From positions 1 through 16,522 of the forward strand of contig JAKLLI010000007.1 of NCBI GenBank assembly GCA_023150195.1: DNA of 16,522 bases, written 5' to 3'. This document shows, piece after piece, positions 9,201-15,128 of this stretch (the stretch's first letter is position 1; every line of letters begins with the position of its first letter). The notes under the pieces were generated by a model. The model saw only the letters and a list, made by a program, of their open reading frames with translations, did not search any database and was not told where the DNA came from. This DNA comes from Azonexus sp. GTDB taxonomy: Bacteria > Pseudomonadota > Gammaproteobacteria > Burkholderiales > Rhodocyclaceae. The position numbers were made by a program, and so were the translations under genes.

Positions 9201-9364
9201 CGGCGGCCGCAGCGGTACTGGCCATGATCCCGCTCTCACGTAACGATTTCTTCGGGCCGATGGCCGTCGCCATCATGGGCGGTCTGCTAGTCGCCACCGC
9301 CCTCACCCTGCTATTTTTGCCGGCCCTGTACGCGGCCTGGCATCGGGTCGGAAAAAGCGCTTAA
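6230..9364 (+). CDS. RND efflux transporter permease (AcrB-like)
   Basis: This is a proton-driven inner-membrane exporter of the HAE/AcrB superfamily, 1044 residues long (AcrB has 1049). TM1 lies near residues 14-32. A periplasmic porter loop follows, then TM2-TM6 (about 335-495), TM7 (about 545-565), a second porter loop and TM8-TM12 (from about 885). The proton-relay pair D404-D405 in TM4 (GLLVDDAIIAVE) corresponds to AcrB D407/D408. In TM10 the segment GMIMRNSI has R954 where AcrB has the relay residue K940; I recall this as usual in one RND subgroup. The cytoplasmic linker after TM6 is unusually rich in His, Gln and Asp (near residues 513-530). The gene begins three bases after the adaptor stop and ends in a 4-base convergent overlap with the DUF4124 gene. 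Drug versus solvent or other substrates cannot be decided. Confidence 0.96.
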   Translation: MTQRFNLSDWTLHHRTLVGYFLFAIALMGVFAYGRLSQAEDPPFTFKLMVVRTFWPGATAQQVAEQLTERIEKKLQETPHIDRVSSYSRAGESTVMFFAKDSTPPREMPNVFYQVRKKIGDIRQTLPEGIQGPYFNDEFGDVFGNIYALTAEGLDDAQRKDLAERIRDGLLSIPDVGKVDLLGVQDEKLFIDLSSQRLATLGIDPSTLAQTIAQQNAILGAGFFETAGTRIQLRPSGAFNSPAALAEVLIRLNGRTLRLGDIADIHRGYAEPPNPRLRFGGQPAIGIAISMAAGGDIIQLGKHLEAHFAALRPNLPAGIEIHGATSQPDAVKRSVSAFVQALAEAVAVVLLVTFLSLGLRTGMVVAISIPLVLAACFLAMNAFGVGLHKVSLGALVLALGLLVDDAIIAVEMMWVKMEQGWERTRAASFAYTSTAGPMLSGTLVTVAGFLPIALAKSSTGEYAFAFFQINAIALIISWLAAVIAIPWLGYKLLPDPRAPRSLPWPLSRIARLADWHRQRQPRQHDDHDVYATPFYARFRQLVGRCVDHRWLTIALTLCLFALSIVGMGKVQKQFFPNSTRLELNVELRLPEGSSLHAIEREVSTLEAWLQADLQQHGDVRHFMAYIGSGAPRYFLSLDQQLPASNVGQLVIETRDVAAREALRGRLIDYYENRHDDVRANIARIENGPPVGYPVQYRVSGHNIDQLRASAEAIAAVMRADPALSNVNFDWFAQSKAIRLEIAQEKTRLLGITDSDIARSLNLALNGQNVSVLREGSKQIDIVLRGDPHDRKDVAALADLPISTRTGKSVPLSQIARLDYGFEPGLIWRRDRVPTITVRANLYGSTQPATVVARLAPKISALQAGLPTGTHIATGGSVEESGKGSASVAAGIPIFLLVVITILMIQLQSVSRVIMVLLTAPLGLIGIALFLLIFNQPFGFMALLGTIALFGMIMRNSIILVDQIEQDLASGKPRRLAIVEATVRRFRPIVLTAAAAVLAMIPLSRNDFFGPMAVAIMGGLLVATALTLLFLPALYAAWHRVGKSA

Positions 9365-9837
9365 CGCAGGTTGCCCAGTTCCTTTTGCAGCGCCTGAATA
9401 TTGCGCTCATGCTGGGCAACCCGGTCACGATAGGGCGCCAGACGATCCACCGTCCCTTGCGGCGCCTTGATGGCTTCCTGCTCGACAAGATCGCGGCGAG
9501 CACGCTCCAGACCCTGACGCTCAGTTGTCATTTCCTGCTCCAGAATCATGCGGCGATCGTTGTCTCTGGACTTTTGCGCATCCTCACTCACTCGAGGGAA
9601 TCCCGCCGGCGATGGCGTGGTGCTGAGCACTCGGGCCCGACCGGGGCTGGCTGCACTGCCACTGCTCGGCACCGGCGCGGTGTTTTCCGACGCAGTCGAA
9701 ATCGCCTTGCAATTCTTGTCGACCCGGGTACTCGAAATCAGGGTGCCGCCATTGGCATCAATGCATTTGTAAATCGTCTGGGCACAAACCTGGCCGGCCC
9801 CCAGCACGAGAAGTGTCGCGAACACACAGTGTTTCAT
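9361..9837 (-). CDS. DUF4124-domain exported protein
   Basis: This 158-residue protein has a signal peptide (MKHCVFATLLVLGAGQVCAQ, cleavage after AQ) followed by the DUF4124 core IYKCIDANGGTLISS, typical of small periplasmic proteins of unknown function. A low-complexity Ser/Pro/Ala segment follows (about 50-90). The C-terminal half is charged and helical, rich in Glu, Gln and Arg (EQEMTTERQGLERARRDLVEQE), probably a coiled coil. The ATG at 9837 is preceded by GAGGA at a workable distance; the frame extends to 9876 but only this start gives a signal peptide. It lies downstream of glnA on the same strand but beyond the glnA terminator, so it probably has its own promoter. Its last bases overlap the RND gene end convergently (TTAA shared). 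Function is unknown. Confidence 0.88.
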   Translation of the reverse strand: MKHCVFATLLVLGAGQVCAQTIYKCIDANGGTLISSTRVDKNCKAISTASENTAPVPSSGSAASPGRARVLSTTPSPAGFPRVSEDAQKSRDNDRRMILEQEMTTERQGLERARRDLVEQEAIKAPQGTVDRLAPYRDRVAQHERNIQALQKELGNLR

Positions 9838-9903
9838 CTTCGTCCATCCTCTTGATCCGCCGAGTTTACCGAACAATGGCCCGACGTTCAGAAATGTAAA
9901 CGT

Positions 9904-9930
9904 AAAAAGGGCGGGAAACCCCGCCCTTTT
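9904..9930 (-). terminator. Intrinsic terminator of glnA
   Basis: A perfect stem pairs GGGCGGG (9909-9915) with CCCGCCC (9920-9926) around a 4-base loop and is extended by four A:T pairs on the outside. On the minus strand the stem is followed by five T residues (9908-9904), the form of a Rho-independent terminator, beginning about 14 bases after the glnA stop. A T run also follows on the plus strand, so it may work in both directions. Confidence 0.92.
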
Positions 9931-9944
9931 GGAACAACGGCTGA

Positions 9945-11360
9945 TTAGCAGCTGTAGTACAGATCGAATTCGACCGGGTGGGTCGTCATGCGAACCTTGT
10001 TAACTTCTTCCATCTTCAGGGCGATGTAAGCATCGATCCAGTCGTTGGAGAAAACACCGCCACGGGTCAGGAAGTCGCGGTCAGCATCCAGAGCCGCCAG
10101 GGCTTCTTCGAGGGAAGCGCAAACGGTCGGGATCTGTGCGTCTTCTTCCGGCGGCAGATCGTACAGGTTCTTGGAAGCCGGATCGCCCGGGTGAATCTTG
10201 TTCTGGATACCGTCCAGACCGGCCATCAGCAATGCAGAGAAGCACAGGTACGGATTGGCGATCGGGTCCGGGAAACGGGTTTCGATACGACGAGCCTTGG
10301 TCGAGGCAACGAACGGGATACGGATCGAAGCAGAACGGTTCTTGGCGGAGTAGGCCAGCTTGACCGGGGCTTCGTAGTGCGGGACCAGACGCTTGTAGGA
10401 GTTGGTACCCGGATTGGTGATCGCGTTCAGCGCCTTGGCGTGCTTGATGATGCCGCCGATGTAGAACAGGGCCGTATCGGACAGGCCAGCGTAGCCGTCA
10501 CCGGCGAACAGGTTCTTGCCATCCTTCCAGATGGACTGGTGAACGTGCATGCCAGAACCGTTGTCGCCAACGATGGGCTTCGGCATGAAAGTGGCGGTCT
10601 TGCCGTACTGGTGAGCCACGTTGTGAACAACGTACTTCAGCATCTGGGTCTGGTCGGCACGCTTGACCAGGGTGTTGAACACGGTACCGATTTCGCACTG
10701 GCCGGCATTGGCCACTTCGTGATGGTGCACTTCGACCGGGCAGCCGATGGCTTCCAGGGTCAGCACCATGGCAGAACGGATGTCGTGCAGGCTGTCGACC
10801 GGGGGAACCGGGAAGTAGCCGCCCTTGACGCCCGGACGATGGCCGGAAGCGCCGTTGCCTTCGTTCTTCTCGCCAGAGTTCCAGGCCGCCTCAGCGGAAT
10901 GGATCTTCAGGGAGCAGCCGGACATGTCGACGTTCCACTCGACACCGTCGAAAATGAAGAATTCGGGTTCCGGACCGAAGTAGGCGGTATCGCCAATGCC
11001 GGAGGACTTCAGGTAGGCTTCAGCGCGCTTGGCGATGGAGCGCGGGTCACGGTCGTAGCCGCGGCCGTCGGTCGGGTCGACGACGTCGCAGGACAGCACG
11101 ACGGTGGTTTCGTCGAAAAACGGATCGATGTAAGCCGTTGCCGGATCCGGCATCAGCAGCATGTCGGAAGCTTGAATGCCCTTCCAGCCAGCGATGGAGG
11201 AGCCGTCGAAAGCGTGGCCGCTTTCAAACTTGTCTTCGTCAAAAGCGGAGACCGGCACGGTGACGTGCTGTTCTTTGCCACGGGTATCGGTGAAACGGAA
11301 GTCGACGAACTTTGCGTCGTTTTCCTTGATCAGGTTGATCACGTCTTGCGGGGTTGCCAT
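9945..11360 (-). CDS. glnA: Glutamine synthetase type I (GSI-beta)
   Basis: It condenses glutamate and ammonia with ATP to glutamine, the main entry of ammonium at low concentration; it forms a cytoplasmic dodecamer. The protein is 471 residues (E. coli 469). Visible motifs include [11 protein letters not shown], the metal/ATP segment [11 protein letters not shown], the [12 protein letters not shown] block with the metal-binding His, and the Asn/Arg-rich glutamate site ([17 protein letters not shown]). The adenylylation site is NLYDLPPEE with Y400, equivalent to E. coli Tyr397, which marks GSI-beta and post-translational control by GlnE. The start at 11360 is set by AGGAG ten bases upstream; the frame's extension to 11408 is untranslated leader. 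Transcription is probably from a sigma-54 promoter activated by NtrC, with sites about 100-130 bases before the start of transcription. A strong terminator follows. Confidence 0.98.
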   Translation of the reverse strand: MATPQDVINLIKENDAKFVDFRFTDTRGKEQHVTVPVSAFDEDKFESGHAFDGSSIAGWKGIQASDMLLMPDPATAYIDPFFDETTVVLSCDVVDPTDGRGYDRDPRSIAKRAEAYLKSSGIGDTAYFGPEPEFFIFDGVEWNVDMSGCSLKIHSAEAAWNSGEKNEGNGASGHRPGVKGGYFPVPPVDSLHDIRSAMVLTLEAIGCPVEVHHHEVANAGQCEIGTVFNTLVKRADQTQMLKYVVHNVAHQYGKTATFMPKPIVGDNGSGMHVHQSIWKDGKNLFAGDGYAGLSDTALFYIGGIIKHAKALNAITNPGTNSYKRLVPHYEAPVKLAYSAKNRSASIRIPFVASTKARRIETRFPDPIANPYLCFSALLMAGLDGIQNKIHPGDPASKNLYDLPPEEDAQIPTVCASLEEALAALDADRDFLTRGGVFSNDWIDAYIALKMEEVNKVRMTTHPVEFDLYYSC

Positions 11361-11387
11361 AAGCGTCAGTCTCCTAAGAAAACACAT

Positions 11388-11404
11388 TGCCGGTTCATCC
11401 GGCA
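11388..11404 (-). repeat. Hairpin in the glnA 5' leader
   Basis: TGCCGG and CCGGCA form a perfect 6-bp stem with a 5-base loop. The hairpin lies between the predicted transcription start (about 11424) and the AGGAG ribosome site (11371-11375). It has no T tract, so it is not a terminator. It could stabilise the message or bind a regulator. Its role is unknown. Confidence 0.4.
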
Positions 11405-11434
11405 CCAATCGAAAAATCTCGGCAGGAACGGGTT

Positions 11435-11450
11435 AGCAGAAAACATGCCA
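11435..11450 (-). promoter_or_regulatory. Sigma-54 (-24/-12) promoter of glnA
   Basis: The minus strand reads TGGCATG-TTTT-CTGCT, against the sigma-54 consensus TGGCACG-N4-TTGCW. The invariant GG and GC are both present with the required 10-base spacing. Initiation is expected near 11424, giving a leader of about 64 bases. Together with the two NtrC sites upstream this matches the layout of enteric glnAp2. Confidence 0.85.
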
Positions 11451-11513
11451 TCCACCGTCATCAGCATTTCACATTTTGCCACAAGGGCATAAGGAAACGC
11501 ACTGCCGAACGCG

Positions 11514-11530
11514 CGCACAAACATAGTGCA
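11514..11530. promoter_or_regulatory. NtrC binding site, promoter-proximal (glnA enhancer)
   Basis: CGCACA-AACAT-AGTGCA fits the NtrC consensus GCAC-N5-TGGTGC with one mismatch (TAGTGC). Its centre is about 98 bases upstream of the predicted glnA start and 31 bp from the centre of the distal site, close to three helical turns, so two NtrC dimers would sit on the same DNA face. Confidence 0.7.
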
Positions 11531-11544
11531 CAAAAACTCGTTAT

Positions 11545-11561
11545 TGCACTATTTTGGTGCA
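11545..11561. promoter_or_regulatory. NtrC binding site, distal strong site (glnA enhancer)
   Basis: TGCACTATTTTGGTGCA is an exact match to GCAC-N5-TGGTGC, and its flanks extend the dyad by one base on each side. Its centre is about 129 bases upstream of the predicted glnA transcription start. It covers the stop codon (11549-11551) of the metal transporter gene read towards glnA. Confidence 0.85.
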
Positions 11562-12733
11562 ATTCGATAATTCAAGCGAATCTCGCCTACGCCCGGGATG
11601 GCATCCGCCACGCGACCCAAGTCGTGTTCCAACTGCAACAAGCAGGAACGCTCGGGAAAGTCGCCAGCACTCACCATCAGATCCACCTCGATCCGCCCTT
11701 CCACATAATGCAAGACCACACGATCGAGCAGCGCCACATCCGGCATCAGCTTATGCAACTCGGCCATCAAGGCTTCACGACCCGGCAGCCGCACCGCCGC
11801 CGCATCCGGCTGCAGATCGTCTTCCGGATCAACGTGCACCAGCACGTCCAGCACTTCGGCGTGGGCCCGCAGCACGCGGGCACGCGCCGATTCGGCGATG
11901 CGGTGACCTTCCGACACGGAAATGCGGGCATCGACCTGAATGTGGGCATCCACCAGCGCCTGGTGCGCCATGCGTCGCGTCCGCAGTTCGTGCAAGCCCA
12001 GAACGCCCGGCGTTGCCAGCAGGGTCGCCCGAATCTGTTCCACCTGGGTTTCATCCAGCGCGGTGTCGATCAGTTCCATGATCGCGCCCCAGGCGAGGCT
12101 ACCGCCCATACGCAGGATCATGAATCCCATCACCGCCGCGGCCAGCAAATCCAGAAACTGCCACCCCAGCAAGGCACCACCGATCCCGACCACGACCACC
12201 AGCGCCGACGCCGCATCCGCCCGCGTATGCAGGGCATTGGCGGTCAACAACTGGGAACGCAGCTTTTCTGCCACGCGAATCAGGTAGCGATACAAGCCTT
12301 CCTTGGCCACCACCGTCAGCACGGCAATCCACAACGCGCTCATCTCGATCGAGGGCACAGCTTCCATATCGTGCAGATGCTTGCCCGACTCCCAGAGAAT
12401 GCCGGCGCCAATCAGGATCAACGAAGTTCCCAGCGCCAGCGTCGCTGCCGTTTCGACGCGGCCATGGCCATAGGGATGCGCCCGATCCGCCGGCACCGCA
12501 CTCTGATGGCTGGCCCAGATCACCAGAAAATCCGACAGCAAGTCGGAAAATGAATGCAGACCGTGAGCGATCAGCGACTGGGAATGCGCCAGCCAGCCGA
12601 CGATCAATTGCGCCAGCGTCAGCACCAGATTGACCACCACGCTGACCCAGGTCGCTTTTTGCGCGGCCCGGTTGCGATCGGCCGGTGAAACGGAAACCTG
12701 CGGGGGGTGCTCGTGTGCCATGTGCTCTGCCAT
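11549..12733 (-). CDS. Cation diffusion facilitator (CDF) metal exporter with extended C-terminus
   Basis: CDF proteins export divalent metals (Zn, Co, Fe, Mn or Cd) from the cytoplasm in exchange for protons. A His-containing N-terminus (MAEHMAHEHPP) precedes six membrane helices between about 28 and 215. The metal-site residues are HSFSD in TM2 (H60, D64) and HTRAD in TM5 (H169, D173), an HxxxD/HxxxD pattern often linked to zinc, with the conserved HPYGHGR at 86-92. The cytoplasmic ferredoxin-like domain covers about 225-303. Another ~90 residues follow (305-394), giving 394 in all against roughly 290-310 for simple members such as FieF; this tail looks like a second copy of the same fold. 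I took the ATG at 12733 (GAGG about 11 bases upstream); the ATG at 12721 is possible. Only 35 bases separate it from the divergent rhodanese gene. The metal is not certain. Confidence 0.92.
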   Translation of the reverse strand: MAEHMAHEHPPQVSVSPADRNRAAQKATWVSVVVNLVLTLAQLIVGWLAHSQSLIAHGLHSFSDLLSDFLVIWASHQSAVPADRAHPYGHGRVETAATLALGTSLILIGAGILWESGKHLHDMEAVPSIEMSALWIAVLTVVAKEGLYRYLIRVAEKLRSQLLTANALHTRADAASALVVVVGIGGALLGWQFLDLLAAAVMGFMILRMGGSLAWGAIMELIDTALDETQVEQIRATLLATPGVLGLHELRTRRMAHQALVDAHIQVDARISVSEGHRIAESARARVLRAHAEVLDVLVHVDPEDDLQPDAAAVRLPGREALMAELHKLMPDVALLDRVVLHYVEGRIEVDLMVSAGDFPERSCLLQLEHDLGRVADAIPGVGEIRLNYRIAPK

Positions 12734-12768
12734 ATACTGTAGGGCCTCGATTTTATCAGTGCTCGACC

Positions 12769-13221
12769 ATGGGAACGCTCAGCGAAATTCTTGAAGTGGC
12801 GCGGACACGCGCAGCGGCCTTGAACCGGCCTTATCAGGGCGAACTGCTGCCGCGCGAAGCCTACACCTTGTTGCAAACGGCGCCGGGCGCAAAGCTGGTC
12901 GATGTCCGCACCCGTGCCGAATGGGACTGGGTCGGGCGCGTTCCGGGCGCGGTGGAGATTGAATGGAATCAATATCCGGGCGGCGTGCGCAATCCCAATT
13001 TTGCCGCCGAGCTGCGCCGCCAGGTCGATCCCGAAGCCTTGGTGATTTTTCTCTGCCGCAGCGGTGTCCGCTCGATCGGTGCCGCCAGCGCCGCAATCGA
13101 AGCGGGCTTCACCAACTGTTATAACGTCCTTGAAGGCTTCGAGGGCGACAAGGATGCCCAGGGTCACCGTAATACCATCGGTGGCTGGCGACATGCCGGA
13201 CTCCCCTGGCATCAGGGATAA
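12769..13221 (+). CDS. Rhodanese-like single-domain protein
   Basis: The 150-residue protein has one rhodanese fold: LVDVRTRAEW (43-52, conserved Asp and Arg), GRVPGAVEIEW (56-66) and the active-site loop CRSGVRS with C96, which would carry a persulfide. It may transfer sulfane sulfur to an acceptor; the acceptor cannot be told from sequence. A helical N-terminal extension of about 40 residues precedes the domain. There is no signal peptide, so it should be cytoplasmic. The frame is open from 12685, but the ATG at 12769 leaves room for a divergent promoter and starts the conserved part. nadA follows after 43 bases on the same strand. A role in supplying sulfur to the NadA iron-sulfur cluster is conceivable but only an inference from position. 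Confidence 0.88.
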   Translation: MGTLSEILEVARTRAAALNRPYQGELLPREAYTLLQTAPGAKLVDVRTRAEWDWVGRVPGAVEIEWNQYPGGVRNPNFAAELRRQVDPEALVIFLCRSGVRSIGAASAAIEAGFTNCYNVLEGFEGDKDAQGHRNTIGGWRHAGLPWHQG

Positions 13222-13264
13222 TTCGCACTTTTAGCGCGTCGACCGCAACACTTTCGGAGTCCGT

Positions 13265-14362
13265 ATGCAAACCGCGACCATTTCTTTCGATCCGTTCAAC
13301 ACCCTCTCCGATGACGCCTGCCAGGAGCGCATCCGCGCCGCCCGCGCCAAGCTGGGCAAGCGCGCCGTCATTCTTGGTCACCATTACCAGCGCGCCGACG
13401 TCTACCAGCATGCAGACCTGACCGGCGATTCGCTCAAGCTGTCCAAGCTGGCCTCGCAGACCGACGCCGAATACGTGATCTTCTGCGGTGTCCATTTCAT
13501 GGCCGAAGTCGCGGACATCATGACCGCGCCCAACCAGATTGCCATCCTGCCCGACCTCGCCGCCGGCTGTTCGATGGCGGACATGGCCAATCTGGCCAAG
13601 GTGGAACGCTGCTGGCGCGAGCTGAACAGCGTGCTGGATGCCGAAACGGAAGTCACGCCTGTGACCTACATCAACTCCGCCGCAGACCTGAAAGCCTTTT
13701 GTGGCGAACATGGCGGGATTGTGTGCACCTCGTCCAACGCCGGCACCATTGCCCAGTGGGCCTTTGCGCGCCGCCCCAAGGTACTCTTCTTCCCGGATCA
13801 ACACCTGGGCCGCTGGACCGGCCACCAGATGGGCTTCCCGATGGATGAAATGGTCGTCTGGGATCCGGACCTTGAACTCGGTGGCCTCACGGTCGACCAG
13901 ATTAAAAAAGCCAAAATCCTGCTCTGGAAGGGGCATTGCTCGGTGCACCAGATGTTCCAGAAGTCGCACATCGACGCTTTCCGCGCCAAGTGCCCGGAGG
14001 GCAAAGTGATCGCTCACCCCGAATGCAATTTCGAGGTCTGCGCCGCCGCCGATTATGTGGGCTCCACCGAACACATCGTCAAGACCATCAAGGAAGCGCC
14101 GGAAGGTACGCGCTGGCTGGTTGGCACCGAATTGAATCTGGTCGAGCGGCTGGCCAGGGAAGTCCTGCCGCAAAACAAGATCGTCCAGTTCATGGCCACC
14201 ACCATCTGCATGTGCTCGACCATGCAGCGCATCGATCCACAGCACCTCGCCTGGACGCTGGAAAATCTGGTGGAAGGCAAGGTGGTGAATCAGATCAAGG
14301 TGCCGGAACATGAGGTGGCGTTCGCCCGACTGACACTGGATCGCATGCTGGCCATCTCCTGA
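13265..14362 (+). CDS. nadA: Quinolinate synthase
   Basis: NadA condenses iminoaspartate (from NadB) with dihydroxyacetone phosphate to quinolinate in NAD synthesis, using an oxygen-sensitive [4Fe-4S] cluster. The 365 residues contain HHYQRADVYQHAD near the N-terminus, AGCSMADM (C102), KGHCSVH (C225), HPECNFEVC and the C-terminal CMCSTM segment (C317). C102, C225 and C317 correspond to the three cluster ligands known from E. coli (C113, C200, C297). The start has GGAG five bases upstream. nadB and nadC are not in the window. The rhodanese gene precedes it and a phosphatase-family gene follows after seven bases, so a shared transcript is likely. Confidence 0.97.
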   Translation: MQTATISFDPFNTLSDDACQERIRAARAKLGKRAVILGHHYQRADVYQHADLTGDSLKLSKLASQTDAEYVIFCGVHFMAEVADIMTAPNQIAILPDLAAGCSMADMANLAKVERCWRELNSVLDAETEVTPVTYINSAADLKAFCGEHGGIVCTSSNAGTIAQWAFARRPKVLFFPDQHLGRWTGHQMGFPMDEMVVWDPDLELGGLTVDQIKKAKILLWKGHCSVHQMFQKSHIDAFRAKCPEGKVIAHPECNFEVCAAADYVGSTEHIVKTIKEAPEGTRWLVGTELNLVERLAREVLPQNKIVQFMATTICMCSTMQRIDPQHLAWTLENLVEGKVVNQIKVPEHEVAFARLTLDRMLAIS

Positions 14363-14369
14363 GCGCGGC

Positions 14370-15128
14370 ATGACCCCGCCCCTGCTGCACATTGCCACCT
14401 ACAACATCCACAAGGGGTTTTCGCAATTCAACCGGCGGATGATGGTGCATGAGCTACGTGAGCGGCTACGCCACCTGAACCCGGACATCCTTTTTTTGCA
14501 GGAGGTGCAGGGCCTGCACCTCGGGCATGCGGAAAAACATGCAGATTGGCCCGGTCGACCGCAACACGAATTTCTGGCCGATGAGGTCTGGGAATCCGCC
14601 TACGGTCGCAACATGATTTACGACCACGGGCATCACGGCAATGCCATTTTGTCGCGCTTCCCCATCCTGCACGCCCACAATCAGGACGTCACCCACCTGC
14701 AGTTCGAAAAACGCGGCCTGCTCCATTGCCGTATCGCCCTGCCCGAAGGGCCGGCTGCGCATTGCGTGTGCGCCCATCTTTCCTTGTTCGGACGCTCCCG
14801 GCGACGGCAGATGGATGCGCTGGCCGACTACCTCGACGGTCTGGATGAACCAGATGCGCCGCTGATCGTTGCTGGCGACTTCAACGACTGGCGCAACCAT
14901 GCAGGCGCGCACCTCGCCCGCCGCCTCGGCCTGCGCGAAGCCTTCAGCCCGGCCCCTGGTCAGGCACCGGCGCGCAGCTTTCCTGCGGCGATGCCGATGT
15001 TCCGCCTGGATCGCATTTACGTCCGCGGCTTTGACGTGGCGCAAACGGCGGTGCACCACGGCCCCCCCTGGTCGGCGATTTCCGACCATGCCGCACTTTC
15101 CGCGCACCTGACGCGCCATGGACGTTGA
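14370..15128 (+). CDS. Endonuclease/exonuclease/phosphatase family protein (YbhP-like)
   Basis: The protein of 252 residues has the full set of EEP metallo-hydrolase motifs: ATYNIHKG (9-16), LQEVQ with metal-binding E45, GNAILSR (90-96), AHLSLFGRS with H136, GDFNDW (D170, N172), LDRIYV (213-218) and the catalytic SDH (238-240). The fold cleaves phosphodiester or phosphomonoester bonds in nucleic acids, phosphoinositides or other substrates, so the substrate is open. In E. coli the EEP protein YbhP lies beside ClsB (YbhO), and the same pairing here makes it a probable YbhP equivalent with a possible link to phospholipid metabolism. It overlaps clsB by 11 bases. No signal peptide is evident. 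A perfect 10-bp palindrome lies in the codons around E45. Confidence 0.93.
   Translation: MTPPLLHIATYNIHKGFSQFNRRMMVHELRERLRHLNPDILFLQEVQGLHLGHAEKHADWPGRPQHEFLADEVWESAYGRNMIYDHGHHGNAILSRFPILHAHNQDVTHLQFEKRGLLHCRIALPEGPAAHCVCAHLSLFGRSRRRQMDALADYLDGLDEPDAPLIVAGDFNDWRNHAGAHLARRLGLREAFSPAPGQAPARSFPAAMPMFRLDRIYVRGFDVAQTAVHHGPPWSAISDHAALSAHLTRHGR
14502..14522. repeat. Perfect inverted repeat inside the EEP gene
   Basis: GAGGTGCAGG (14502-14511) and CCTGCACCTC (14513-14522) are exact reverse complements around a single base. The repeat encodes the conserved EVQGLHL stretch of the active site, so coding constraint may explain it. A run of seven T precedes rather than follows it on the plus strand, so it is not a terminator for that strand, and none is formed on the other. 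Confidence 0.45.

Noticed and set aside
9978..11492. Plus-strand open frame of 504 codons opposite glnA
   Set aside because: glnA on the other strand is unmistakable. The antisense product is a shadow with no motif and runs through the glnA promoter.
11525..11550. AGTGCA-N14-TGCACT as a terminator hairpin of the CDF gene
   Set aside because: The arms are the inner half-sites of the two NtrC sites, the loop is long and no T tract follows. The enhancer reading explains them better.
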